DNA from: Streptomyces sp. NBC_00582
GTDB taxonomy: Bacteria > Actinomycetota > Actinomycetes > Streptomycetales > Streptomycetaceae
NCBI RefSeq assembly: GCF_036345155.1
Contig: NZ_CP107772.1
Location: 8,308,001-8,372,000, forward strand
Reading direction: 5' to 3'
DNA: 64,000 nucleotides
In this document: positions 53,033 through 60,943 of the stretch, one piece after another
How the letters are laid out: the number at the start of each line of letters is the position of its first letter
How positions within the stretch are numbered: the first letter of the stretch is position 1
Notes under the pieces: generated by a model
What the model saw: the letters and a program-made list of their open reading frames with translations, nothing else
Database searches by the model: none
What the model was told of the DNA's origin: nothing
Translations under genes and position numbers: made by a program

Positions 53033-53959
53033 TCACGCCGACACGTCCTCCTGCTCGGGCCGCGGCTCCACCGCCCCGGCCCGCCGCGCCTTCGACCGGG
53101 ACACCGCCACCCCCGCCAGGCACAGCGCCCCGCCGGCCAGTGTCAGCAGACCCGGCACCTCACCCAGCGCCAGCCACGACATCAGCACCACCAGTGCGGG
53201 CACCGCGTACGTCGTCGCCCCCATGCGCCCGGCTGTCGTCCGGGCCAGCGCGTACGCCCAGGTCGTGAAGGCGAGCGCGGTGGGGACGACCCCCAGGTAG
53301 ACCATGTTGAGGGTCGCGGACAGCGGGGCGTCGGCGGCCTCCCGGACCAGTTGCCCGGCGAACGGCAGGCACACCACCGCCCCCACCGCGCACCCGAACG
53401 CCGTCACCCGCAGCGCGCTCGCGTGCCCGAGCGCCGGCTTCTGCGCCACCACCCCGCCCGCGTACGCGACGGCCGCCGCCAGGCACAGCGCCACACCGAG
53501 CAGCGAGGACCCGCCCCCGCCCGACATCGACAGCCCCACGGTCACCGCCCCCGCGAAGGACACCGCCATCCCGGCCAGCAGCCTCGGCGGCAGGGCGTCA
53601 CCGAGAAACCGTGCGCTCAGCAGGGCGATCAGCAACGGGCCGATGTTCACCACCAGGGCGGCCGTGCCCGCGTCCACCTGCTGCTCGCCCCAGTTCAGGA
53701 CCACCATGTACACGCCGAACCAGAGCACGCCCGAGACCGCGATCCCGCGCCAGGCCTCCCTCGGCGGCCACCCCTCACGCCGTACGACACACAGGACCCC
53801 CAGCACCAGCGCACCGGCCAGCAGCCGGCCCAGCGCCAGCGCGCCCGGGGAGTACGCGCCCCCGGCACTGCGGATCGAGACGAAGGCGGAGGCCCAGGCC
53901 AGAACGGTGAAGCCGGCCGCGCCGGCGGCGAGCAGCTCCGGACGACGAGCGGTGTTCAT
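53033..53959 (-). CDS. EamA/DMT-family transporter
   Basis: A 308-residue drug/metabolite transporter with ten hydrophobic segments in two EamA halves. Motifs include WASAFVSIRSAGGAYSPG near the start, GPLLIALLSARFLGDALPPRLLAGMAVSFAG for the end of the first half, and LGVVPTALAFTTWAYALARTTAGRMGATTYAVPALVVLMSWLALGE in the second. Such proteins often export amino acids or metabolites. ATG 53959 is chosen over 53962 on ribosome-site spacing (GGGAG at 53964-53968). Minus strand, convergent with the alcohol dehydrogenase. Confidence 0.85.
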   Translation of the reverse strand: MNTARRPELLAAGAAGFTVLAWASAFVSIRSAGGAYSPGALALGRLLAGALVLGVLCVVRREGWPPREAWRGIAVSGVLWFGVYMVVLNWGEQQVDAGTAALVVNIGPLLIALLSARFLGDALPPRLLAGMAVSFAGAVTVGLSMSGGGGSSLLGVALCLAAAVAYAGGVVAQKPALGHASALRVTAFGCAVGAVVCLPFAGQLVREAADAPLSATLNMVYLGVVPTALAFTTWAYALARTTAGRMGATTYAVPALVVLMSWLALGEVPGLLTLAGGALCLAGVAVSRSKARRAGAVEPRPEQEDVSA

Positions 53960-54063
53960 CATGCTCCCGAGCCTAGAAAACGAAGGGCGAGGGGGCTCGC
54001 GGATTTCGGACGCGTGCGTCAGCGCGAAGCGGTCCGCTCCACGCCCGACCGGTCGGCCCTCGG

Positions 54064-54705
54064 TCAGGACAGTTGACGGTGTTGGGTCGCCAGGCCGTCC
54101 AGCAACGCCGTCAAGCCCGTCTCGAAGGCCCGTTCGTCGATCTTCTCCTGCTGGTCGGCCAGGAGATGGGCCTGGCCCAGGTGCGGGTAGTCCGTGGGGT
54201 CGTAGGCCTCGGCGTCGTCCACGAAACCGCCCGCGAACGAGCCCAGGGCCGAGCCCATGATGAAGTAGCGCATCAGCGCGCCGATCGAGGTGGCCTGGGC
54301 GGGGGGCCAGCCGGCCGTGACCATCGCGCCGTAGACCGCGTCGGCGACCCTGAGGCCGGCGGGGCGGCGGCCGGGGCCCTGGGCGAGGACCGGGACGATG
54401 TTCGGGTGGTCGCGCAGGGCGGAGCGGTAGGAGACCGCCCAGTCGTGCAGCGCGGTCCGCCAGTCCCGGCCGTCCTCGAACATCGACAGGTCGATCTGGG
54501 CGCTCACCGAGTCGGCGACGGCCTCCAGGATCTCGTCCTTGGTGCGGAAGTGGTTGTAGAGGGACGGCCCGCTGACCCCGAGTTCGGCGGCGAGCCGACG
54601 CGTGGAGACGGCCGCCAGGCCCTCCGCGTCCACCAGTGCCCGGGCGGTGTCGACGATCCGGTCGGTGCTGAGGAGGGGCTTGCGCGGTCGGGCCATGGCG
54701 CACAT
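54064..54705 (-). CDS. TetR-family regulator, predicted repressor of the three-site regulon
   Basis: A 213-residue TetR regulator. The helix-turn-helix is in LSTDRIVDTARALVDAEGLAAVSTRRLAAELGVSGPSLYNHFRTKDEIL. The C-terminal domain has the sequence ALRDHPNIVPVLAQGPGRRPAGLRVADAVYGAMVTAGW typical of regulators of acyl-CoA dehydrogenase genes. The start may be ATG 54705 or ATG 54696; no ribosome site decides. It is divergent from an acyl-CoA dehydrogenase, with a palindromic operator between them at 54725-54739. Near-identical sites at 4067 and 50379 make it the likely controller of those genes too. Confidence 0.85.
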   Translation of the reverse strand: MCAMARPRKPLLSTDRIVDTARALVDAEGLAAVSTRRLAAELGVSGPSLYNHFRTKDEILEAVADSVSAQIDLSMFEDGRDWRTALHDWAVSYRSALRDHPNIVPVLAQGPGRRPAGLRVADAVYGAMVTAGWPPAQATSIGALMRYFIMGSALGSFAGGFVDDAEAYDPTDYPHLGQAHLLADQQEKIDERAFETGLTALLDGLATQHRQLS

Positions 54706-54724
54706 AGTAGGGCTGCCAACAGAA

Positions 54725-54739
54725 ACTAGCAGTGCTAAT
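54725..54739. promoter_or_regulatory. Palindromic operator, site 3, between TetR and acyl-CoA dehydrogenase
   Basis: ACTAGCAGTGCTAAT, flanked as AAACTAGC-AGT-GCTAATTT. It is placed between the divergent TetR and acyl-CoA dehydrogenase starts, 20 and 33 bp from them. It matches site 1 at 13 of 15 bases and site 2 at 10 of 15. This position, beside a TetR gene, identifies the likely binding protein. Confidence 0.75.
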
Positions 54740-54771
54740 TTAAATGTCCGGTTTTCAAGTGGGGTGATCTC

Positions 54772-55926
54772 GTGGTGAACCTGGGGCTCAGCGACGAGCA
54801 GGAGGCCGTCCGGCGGCTCGCCCGGGACTTCGTCGAGCGGGAGATCGCCCCGAACGTCGTCGCCTGGGACCGCGCCGAGGAGGTGGACCGGGCCATCGTG
54901 AAGAAGCTCGGCGAGGTCGGCTTCCTGGGGCTGACGATCGACGAGGAGTACGGCGGCTCGGGCGGCGACCATCTCGCGTACTGCCTGGTCACGGAGGAGC
55001 TGGGGCGAGGCGACTCGTCGGTGCGCGGGATCGTCTCCGTGTCGTTGGGGCTGGTCGCGAAGACGATCGCGGCCCGGGGGAGCGAGGAGCAGAAGCGGCG
55101 CTGGCTGCCCGGTCTCACCTCCGGGGCGCTCCTCGGCTGCTTCGGCCTCACCGAACCCGGCACCGGCTCGGACGCCGGCAACCTCGCCACCCGGGCCGTG
55201 CGGGAAGGCGACTCGTATGTGATCAACGGCAGCAAGATGTTCATCACCAACGGCACCTGGGCCGATGTCGTCCTGCTGTTCGCCCGCTCCACGGACGCCC
55301 CCGGCCACAAGGGCGTCTCCGCCTTCCTGGTCCCCACCGAGACCCCGGGCCTCACCCGCCGTACCGTCCACGGCAAGCTCGGCCTGCGCGGCCAGGCCAC
55401 CGCCGAACTGGTCCTCGAGGACGTCCGGGTGCCCGCCTCCGCCCTGCTCGGTACGGAGGGCAAGGGTTTCTCGGTCGCCATGTCGGCGCTCGCCAAGGGC
55501 CGGATGTCGGTCGCGGCGGGCTGCGTCGGCATAGCCCAGGCCGCCCTGGACGCGGCGGTGCGGTACGCGGGCGAGCGGGAGCAGTTCGGCAAAAGCATCG
55601 CCCACCATCAGCTCGTCCAGGAGCTGATCAGCGACATCGCCGTGGACGTCGACGCGGCCCGGCTGCTGACCTGGCGGGTCGCCGATCTGGTCGACCGCGG
55701 GCTGCCGTTCGCCGTCGAGTCCTCCAAGGCCAAGCTCTTCGCCTCCGAGGCCGCGGTCCGCGCCGCCAACAACGCCCTCCAGGTCTTCGGCGGGTACGGC
55801 TACATCGACGAGTACCCGGCGGGCAAGCTGCTGCGCGACGCCCGGGTGATGACCCTCTACGAGGGCACCAGCCAGATCCAGAAGCTGGTCATCGGGCGGG
55901 CGCTGACGGGTGTGTCGGCGTTCTGA
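54772..55926 (+). CDS. Acyl-CoA dehydrogenase
   Basis: A 384-residue FAD acyl-CoA dehydrogenase of the short/medium-chain type. The FAD region is FGLTEPGTGSDAGNLATRA; MFITNGTWADVVLLFARS follows. The catalytic base is Glu364 in LYEGTSQIQKLVIG. The N-terminus (LGLSDEQEAVRRLARDFVEREIAPNV) is typical. The start is GTG 54772 (a GTG at 54775 is also possible). Divergent from its predicted TetR repressor. Branched-chain, short-chain or aromatic side-chain substrates are all possible. Confidence 0.9.
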   Translation: MVNLGLSDEQEAVRRLARDFVEREIAPNVVAWDRAEEVDRAIVKKLGEVGFLGLTIDEEYGGSGGDHLAYCLVTEELGRGDSSVRGIVSVSLGLVAKTIAARGSEEQKRRWLPGLTSGALLGCFGLTEPGTGSDAGNLATRAVREGDSYVINGSKMFITNGTWADVVLLFARSTDAPGHKGVSAFLVPTETPGLTRRTVHGKLGLRGQATAELVLEDVRVPASALLGTEGKGFSVAMSALAKGRMSVAAGCVGIAQAALDAAVRYAGEREQFGKSIAHHQLVQELISDIAVDVDAARLLTWRVADLVDRGLPFAVESSKAKLFASEAAVRAANNALQVFGGYGYIDEYPAGKLLRDARVMTLYEGTSQIQKLVIGRALTGVSAF

Positions 55927-55986
55927 GTACCGACTGAGTAGCTGTACGGATGTGGCCCGCGCCACATCGGCGGGATTCTGTCGCCC

Positions 55987-56274
55987 ATGAGTGACACACC
56001 GGTCAAACAGCAGAACACGGCCGCGTTCTACGGGCAGGCCGTCGCGTCCTTCGCCATCGCCATGGCGGCCACGGCGGTCGGGATCTACCGGATGAACGCC
56101 GACGCCTGGGTGCGCACCTTCCTGGCCATAGCGGTCCTGTACCTGGTGACCTCCTCCTTCACCCTGGCGAAGGTGATCCGTGACCGGCAGGAGGCCGGCA
56201 CGATCGTCAGCCGCGTCGACCAGGCCCGGCTGGAGAAACTTCTCGCCGAGCACGACCCCTTCGAGAAGATCTAG
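55987..56274 (+). CDS. YiaA/YiaB-type two-helix membrane protein
   Basis: A 95-residue inner membrane protein with two hydrophobic helices: FYGQAVASFAIAMAATAVGIYRM and WVRTFLAIAVLYLVTSSFTLAKV, followed by a charged tail. This matches the YiaA/YiaB family (DUF of two-TM proteins) in length and helix pattern. It lies 60 bp after the acyl-CoA dehydrogenase, same strand, possibly in its transcript. Function unknown. Confidence 0.8.
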   Translation: MSDTPVKQQNTAAFYGQAVASFAIAMAATAVGIYRMNADAWVRTFLAIAVLYLVTSSFTLAKVIRDRQEAGTIVSRVDQARLEKLLAEHDPFEKI

Positions 56275-56298
56275 AAGGTCCGAGGGTTTTCCCTGGGC

Positions 56299-56326
56299 TG
56301 AGCGGCCACTCTAAGCGGCCGCTCAC
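56299..56326. promoter_or_regulatory. Inverted repeat before the second TetR gene
   Basis: TGAGCGGC (56299-56306) pairs with GCCGCTCA (56318-56325). Inside it CTAAGCGGCCGCTCAC (56311-56326) matches CTAAGCGACTGCTTAG, the core of the palindrome at 57571-57594, at 12 of 16 bases. It lies about 48 bp before the TetR start, so autoregulation is likely. Confidence 0.55.
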
Positions 56327-56373
56327 CTTCGGCGGTATGGTGGGGCGACTGTACCGAGAGGGGCGAGCGAGGG

Positions 56374-57000
56374 ATGAGTACGGCTCAGGAGACGGCCGGC
56401 GGCGAGATCGAGCCGTGGGACGAGGTCACCCCCGACGCGGCCCGGCGACTGCTCGTCGCCGCCGTGGAGGCGTTCGCCGAGCGGGGCTATCACGCGACGA
56501 CGACCCGTGACATCGCGGGCCGCGCGGGGATGAGCCCGGCCGCTCTCTACATCCACTACAAGACCAAGGAAGAGCTGCTGCACCGCATCAGCCGGATCGG
56601 TCACGACCGGGCGCTGGACATCCTGCGCACGGCGGCGGCCGGCGACGGCAGCGCGACGCAGCGGCTCGCGGAGGCCGTGAGCTCCTTCGTCCGCTGGCAC
56701 GCCGGGCGGCGCACCACCGCCCGGGTCGTCCAGTACGAACTGGACGCCCTCGGACCCGACGCCCGCGCCGAGATCCTCGCGCTGCGCCGGCAGGTCGACG
56801 CGGAGGTGCGCGGCATCATCCAGGACGGGGTCGCGACGGGGGAGTTCCAGGTCATCGACGTCCACGGCACCACTCTCGCCGTGCTCTCCCTCTGCATCGA
56901 CGTGGCCCGCTGGTTCAACGTCGACGGCCCCCGCACACCGGACGAGGTCGGCGCGCTGTACGCCGACCTCGTGCTGCGGATGGTGGGCGCGGCGCAGTAG
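56374..57000 (+). CDS. TetR-family regulator, predicted to control the MaoC hydratase
   Basis: A 208-residue TetR regulator with RLLVAAVEAFAERGYHATTTRDIAGRAGMSPAALYIHYKTKEELLHRI as the helix-turn-helix. The C-terminal domain has VVQYELDALGPDARAEILALRRQVDAEVRGIIQDGVATGEF, typical of regulators of fatty-acid and steroid-type catabolism (KstR2/FadR-like). It has its own operator-like inverted repeat and a close match at the MaoC/SoxR divergent promoter. Its stop lies 25 bp before an inverted-repeat element. Confidence 0.85.
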   Translation: MSTAQETAGGEIEPWDEVTPDAARRLLVAAVEAFAERGYHATTTRDIAGRAGMSPAALYIHYKTKEELLHRISRIGHDRALDILRTAAAGDGSATQRLAEAVSSFVRWHAGRRTTARVVQYELDALGPDARAEILALRRQVDAEVRGIIQDGVATGEFQVIDVHGTTLAVLSLCIDVARWFNVDGPRTPDEVGALYADLVLRMVGAAQ

Positions 57001-57025
57001 TGGCGCGCCCGGGGGCGGGTGGGCC

Positions 57026-57077
57026 AGGGGGTGTTTCGAAAGTCCCGGCACCGCACAGGACTTTCGAAACACCCCCT
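57026..57077. repeat. Inverted-repeat element (copy B), 20-bp perfect arms
   Basis: AGGGGGTGTTTCGAAAGTCC (57026-57045) pairs perfectly with GGACTTTCGAAACACCCCCT (57058-57077), leaving a 12-base loop. It lies between the convergent TetR and MaoC genes. The outer 13 bp are the same as copy A at 52911-52996. Transcribed, it would form a very stable hairpin in either direction. Confidence 0.88.
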
Positions 57078-57081
57078 AGAA

Positions 57082-57543
57082 CTAGAGGTAGTAGCGGGAT
57101 ACCGACTCCGCGACGCACACCGGCTTGTCCCCGCCCTCGCGCTCCACGCTGAAGGCGACGGTGACCTGGATGCCGCCCGTCACGTCCTCGACGCCGGTGA
57201 TCGTCGCGGTGGCCCGCAGCCGGGAGCCGACCGGGACGGGGGAGGGGAAACGCACCTTGTTGGTGCCGTAGTTGACGCCCATCTTCACGTTCTCGACGCC
57301 CATGAGCTGCGGCCCGAACAGCGGCAGCAGGGACAGTGTCAGATATCCGTGGGCGATGGTGGTCCCGAACGGGCCGGCGGCGGCCTTCTCCGGGTCGACG
57401 TGGATCCACTGGTGGTCCCCGGTGGCGTCGGCGAACAGGTCGATCCGCTTCTGGTCGATCTCCAGCCAGTCGGTGTACCCCAGCTGCTCGCCCACCGCCG
57501 CCTTCAGTTCCTCGGCGGACGTGAAGATCCTCGGCTCTGCCAT
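57082..57543 (-). CDS. MaoC-family (R)-enoyl-CoA hydratase-like protein
   Basis: A 153-residue single hot-dog protein. The hydratase motif is visible: Asp43 and His48 in [14 protein letters not shown], followed by [21 protein letters not shown]. The length and motif match bacterial MaoC-like and (R)-specific enoyl-CoA hydratases that hydrate enoyl-CoA in fatty-acid or side-chain degradation or PHA synthesis. ATG 57543 starts 28 bp from a perfect 24-bp palindrome. Convergent with the TetR gene. Confidence 0.88.
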   Translation of the reverse strand: MAEPRIFTSAEELKAAVGEQLGYTDWLEIDQKRIDLFADATGDHQWIHVDPEKAAAGPFGTTIAHGYLTLSLLPLFGPQLMGVENVKMGVNYGTNKVRFPSPVPVGSRLRATATITGVEDVTGGIQVTVAFSVEREGGDKPVCVAESVSRYYL

Positions 57544-57570
57544 GTCGTCTCGGGCCCTCTCGCGCGATCT

Positions 57571-57594
57571 CATGCTAAGCGACTGCTTAGCATG
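57571..57594. promoter_or_regulatory. Perfect palindrome between MaoC and SoxR-like genes
   Basis: CATGCTAAGC-GACT-GCTTAGCATG, 10-bp arms with a 4-base centre. Its core CTAAGCG...GCTTAG also appears before the TetR gene at 56.4 kb. It lies 28 bp from the MaoC start and 31 bp from the SoxR-like start, so it could repress one or both divergent genes. Confidence 0.75.
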
Positions 57595-57624
57595 GTAGCG
57601 GAAGGGGCCGGTAGGGTTCGAGGG

Positions 57625-58086
57625 GTGCCCCAGATTCCCGAGAAGATCCATGAGCTCACGGTCGGCCAGCTCGCCGCGCGCAGCGGCGCCGCCGTCTCCG
57701 CCCTGCACTTCTACGAGTCCAAGGGGCTGATCGCCAGCCGCCGTACCGCCGGCAACCAGCGGCGCTACCACCGCGACACGCTGCGCCGGGTGGCCTTCGT
57801 CCGCGCGGCCCAGCGCGTCGGGATCCCGCTCGCTACGATCCGCGAGGCGCTGGCCGAGCTGCCCGAGGAACGCACGCCGACCCGGGAGGACTGGGCGCGG
57901 CTCTCCGAGCGGTGGCGGGCGGAACTGGACCGGCGCATCCAGCAGCTCAACCGTCTGAGGGACCACCTCACCGACTGCATCGGCTGCGGGTGCCTTTCGT
58001 TGGACACCTGTGTGCTGTCCAACCCGGACGACGTGTTCGGGGAACGGCTGACGGGGTCACGATTGTTGGGGGAGCGGAGGAAGTAG
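57625..58086 (+). CDS. soxR: SoxR-type redox-sensing MerR regulator
   Basis: A 153-residue MerR-family protein. The helix-turn-helix is in [41 protein letters not shown]. The dimer helix is followed by the [2Fe-2S] cluster site [13 protein letters not shown], with the C-x2-C-x-C-x5-C pattern of SoxR. In Streptomyces SoxR responds to redox-active pigments and quinones and activates nearby oxidoreductases. The targets here are not evident. GTG 57625 is used because the frame upstream passes through the operator palindrome. Confidence 0.9.
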   Translation: MPQIPEKIHELTVGQLAARSGAAVSALHFYESKGLIASRRTAGNQRRYHRDTLRRVAFVRAAQRVGIPLATIREALAELPEERTPTREDWARLSERWRAELDRRIQQLNRLRDHLTDCIGCGCLSLDTCVLSNPDDVFGERLTGSRLLGERRK

Positions 58087-58124
58087 GGGCGCGGATGCGT
58101 TCGTCCGCCGGTGCGTGGGGGCTT

Positions 58125-58146
58125 GTCGCGCAGTTCCCCGCGCCCC
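58125..58146. repeat. Common Streptomyces intergenic repeat (GCGCAGTTCCCCGCGCCCC type)
   Basis: GTCGCGCAGTTCCCCGCGCC followed by CC lies 39 bp after the SoxR stop, between convergent genes. A degenerate copy is at 8024-8045. From experience this sequence is scattered through Streptomyces intergenic regions; a genome search would be needed to show that here. Confidence 0.6.
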
Positions 58147-58208
58147 CTGAGAAACCCGTTCAGCCGCGGGCGCCGCACGACCCACCCCCGGCCCGCACCG
58201 GCCCAGGT

Positions 58209-59285
58209 TCACTCGTACTCCGTGCCGCCCTTCCGGGTCAGGTACGCCCCGCTCACCGCCTTGGCGATCGCCCGGCCGCCGGTCACCGTGCTGTACCGCT
58301 CGACAGCGGGCCGGATCACCACGCCCTCGCGCAGATGCAGCTCCCGCCCGGACACCGTCTCCCGCCCGGTCGCGATCCCCAGGACGGCCTCACTGTCGTA
58401 CGCCCCCTCGAACAGTCGCGGAACCAGGGGCAGTTCGCCCTCCAGCAGCCCCGTCACCTCCGCCGTGTCCAGCCATCGCACGACACCCCCGACGTCCACG
58501 GACACGTCGAACACCGCGTACCCGAGCGTCTCGCGCCGCCCGTCCGCGCCGTACGTCAGATCCTGCACGCCCGCGCCGTACACCTCCCCGAAGACACCGA
58601 CCCGCCGTGCCCCGAGCCGCTCGGCGATCCGGGCCGCCGCCTCGGCGACGCCGTGTCCGCGCATCGCGCGCCAGTACAGGTTCCGCGGATCCTCCACGAG
58701 GGCCAGCGACTTCGCGCCGAACCCCTTGGAGGAGACGTACACCCGCTCGTCGCCCGCGACATACGTCAGCAGGCACGCCGAGCCGTGCAGCTTCTCCGTG
58801 AGGACCACCGGCTCGCCGGGCTCGAAGATGTCCGGGTGCCGCTGGATGTTCTCGATGTCGACCCACGGCAGCAGATCCGCCGCCGCCTCGACGTCCCCGC
58901 TCATGGTGGGCGGGATCGGCGGCACCCACTTCACGATGCCGAGCAGCTCCGCGAAGTCGGTGCCCTCCGCGGCCGCCCGCACCAGATCGACGTCCGCCAG
59001 CGACTTCGGCCGGCACACGATCCCCTGGGACAGCTCGCCCCGCAGCCGCACCGCCTTCACCCGGTCCGACCTGCTGCCCGCCAGCCGGCCGGTCAGCCCC
59101 AGCTCCTCGACCAGGCCGAGCGGCAGCACCGCCTGCTCCGGGATGTAGAGGGCGGCCTCACCGGTGCGGTACGCCCCCTTGGCGACGACGGCCCGGTACA
59201 GGCCGACCTGGGCCAGTTCGAGGGCGTCCGCGTGGGGGTGTTCGTGCACGGTCAGGACTTCGGCGGTGACGCGCAGCGTCGACAT
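58209..59285 (-). CDS. RNA ligase of the DRB0094 (Rnl5) family
   Basis: A 358-residue protein with an N-terminal OB-like domain (MSTLRVTAEVLTVHEHPHADALELAQV...) and a C-terminal nucleotidyltransferase domain. The ligase motif I is TEKLHGSAC with Lys165, motif III is VGVFGEVYGAGV, and later motifs include ELHLREGVVIRP. The N-terminal domain is as in the Deinococcus RNA ligase DraRnl. Such ligases seal 3'-OH/5'-phosphate nicks in RNA. It is convergent with SoxR. Its cellular role in Streptomyces is unknown. Confidence 0.87.
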   Translation of the reverse strand: MSTLRVTAEVLTVHEHPHADALELAQVGLYRAVVAKGAYRTGEAALYIPEQAVLPLGLVEELGLTGRLAGSRSDRVKAVRLRGELSQGIVCRPKSLADVDLVRAAAEGTDFAELLGIVKWVPPIPPTMSGDVEAAADLLPWVDIENIQRHPDIFEPGEPVVLTEKLHGSACLLTYVAGDERVYVSSKGFGAKSLALVEDPRNLYWRAMRGHGVAEAAARIAERLGARRVGVFGEVYGAGVQDLTYGADGRRETLGYAVFDVSVDVGGVVRWLDTAEVTGLLEGELPLVPRLFEGAYDSEAVLGIATGRETVSGRELHLREGVVIRPAVERYSTVTGGRAIAKAVSGAYLTRKGGTEYE

Positions 59286-59438
59286 CGAGGGGCTCCTTCG
59301 GTACCTCAGCTCGGTTTCATCGCCCCCAACTGTCCTTGCGGGAAAGGGCTGGAGCGAACCGAATATCGACTGGTAACGTCACGCTCTTCGGCCGACGGCG
59401 ACACCGTCGCGCGCGGAGTCCCGACGGGACGAACTCCC

Positions 59439-60173
59439 TTGCACTCACCCGCCCTTGCCGCCGCGCTCGCGGACATCGACACGGTCTTCAACGGTTTCGC
59501 GAGTCCCCGCGAGACCGGCTGCGCGCTCTGTCACCTGCCCGAGGAGACCGCGTACCTGCGCACCCCGTACACGCGGGTCCCCCCGGACGTCCTGCGCAGG
59601 TTCGCCTTCGAGGGCTCCGACCACTTCGACGACCACGCCGCGTCCATGCGCCGCCTGCTTCCCCAGACCGCCCACGCCATCGCCGACGGCACCCTGGACG
59701 GCATCGGCTGGAGTTTCCCGGGTCTCGCCCGCGTCGCCTGGCGCGACTGGCCGGCCGGACAGTCGGCGGCGATCGAGGCGTTCGTGCTCGCCTGGTGGCA
59801 GGACACCCTGACAACGGCCGCTCCGCCGTACCCGCCCGCGGACGTGTTCGAGACCTGCGCCATGATCCTCGGCGCCCACGCCCCGCTCCTCGACCGGTGG
59901 CAGCCCGGGCCGGCCGCCGACGCGCACCTGGTGAGCTGTGTCGCCCGGTGGGAGCACGGACTCGTCTTCGACGAGTCGCCCTTCTCCTGGTGGGCCCCGG
60001 GCGACGAGCCCGCCGTCGTCGCCGCGCTCCGGGTCTGGCTCGCCGAGCACGCCCCCGCCCGGCTGCGCGCGGCGGGCGAGCCCGACCTCGCGCTCCGCAC
60101 CGAGCTCCTCGCCCTGCCCTACGACGACCGCTGGGCGCATCCGTACTGGTACAGCCCCTCGACCACCGACTGA
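59439..60173 (+). CDS. Hypothetical protein with Cys-pair motif and acidic core
   Basis: A 244-residue protein. The first part has FASPRETGCALCHLPEETAYLR, with a C-x-x-C-H motif that could bind a metal or haem, and the rest has Trp-rich segments (FVLAWWQDTL, SFPGLARVAWRDWPAG, PYWYSPSTTD). No domain is recognised. The only usable start is TTG 59439, after a GGGAC site. It is divergent from the RNA ligase, with about 150 bp between. Its end may overlap a degraded gene on the other strand. Related proteins are found in Streptomyces but I do not know a function. Confidence 0.65.
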   Translation: MHSPALAAALADIDTVFNGFASPRETGCALCHLPEETAYLRTPYTRVPPDVLRRFAFEGSDHFDDHAASMRRLLPQTAHAIADGTLDGIGWSFPGLARVAWRDWPAGQSAAIEAFVLAWWQDTLTTAAPPYPPADVFETCAMILGAHAPLLDRWQPGPAADAHLVSCVARWEHGLVFDESPFSWWAPGDEPAVVAALRVWLAEHAPARLRAAGEPDLALRTELLALPYDDRWAHPYWYSPSTTD

Positions 60174-60850
60174 GCGTCGGACGAAGCCCGCCGCCCGTCC
60201 GGCGGCAGCAGGGTGTCCTCCACGCCGATCCGGGTCGCGAGCCGGAGCCGCCCCGCCAGCCGCAGCATCGTCCAGGCCCCGCCCTCCTCACCGTGCGGCG
60301 GCACGGGCCGGCCTCGCGCCGAGCCCACCCCGGCCGGCAGCGCCCGGGCCGGCGCCCCGGCGGTCCGCGCGTGCGGGTCCGTCACCTCCGCCGGCACGCG
60401 CAGCACCTTCGGCGCGAGCGGGGACGCGGCGAACCGGCGGCGCCGTCGGTCGCGGGCCACAGGCCCGCCTCCACCCCGACCCCCAGGGCGAGCACCTGCC
60501 CGGCGAACTCCTCCGCGCCCGGCTCGTGCCGGTTGACGGAGGCGAAGTCGGGCAGCACCGACCGGTCGCGCACACGGGACACGCGTACCACCGGATCCGG
60601 CTCGGTTCAGGCGCCGGTGGTCACCCCGACCGGGACCGACATCCGCCGCCGTATCGCCTCCACGGCCGTCGCCACGACCCGTGGGGAGAGGCTCTCCCGG
60701 CCACAGGGGGCGCGGGGGTGGACGTGGACCTCCGTGGCCCGGCCGCGACGGCCCGCGCCGTCGACTCGGCCGGCGCCCGCGGTGACATCGGCACCGCGGC
60801 CCCGTCGGCCGGCCCGCGCGATCCGTTCAGACAGACCTGCGCACGTGTCT
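60170..60850 (-). pseudogene. Degraded BKACE (DUF849) enzyme gene
   Basis: Minus-strand frames give, in order, QVCLNGSRGPADGAAVP, VHVHPRAP, VAVEAIRRRMSVPVGVTTGA then a stop, VLPDFASVNRHEPGAEEFAGQVLALGVGVEAGLW, then a shifted FAASPLAPKVLRVPAEVTD and HGEEGGAWTMLRLAGRLRLATRIGVEDTLLPPDGR. These are pieces of a beta-keto acid cleavage enzyme (BKACE/DUF849) in the right order but in several frames, with an in-frame stop at 60607-60609. BKACE enzymes make acetoacetate-type products from beta-keto acids. This copy is not functional. Confidence 0.8.
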
Positions 60851-60943
60851 CCCCAAGGGGGGTGCGGCATCCCCGGCGCACCCCCGGTGTGCTCCCTTGC
60901 TCCCGTGTTCCCCGTGTTCTCGCGCCCTTGCGCTCGGGGGACC

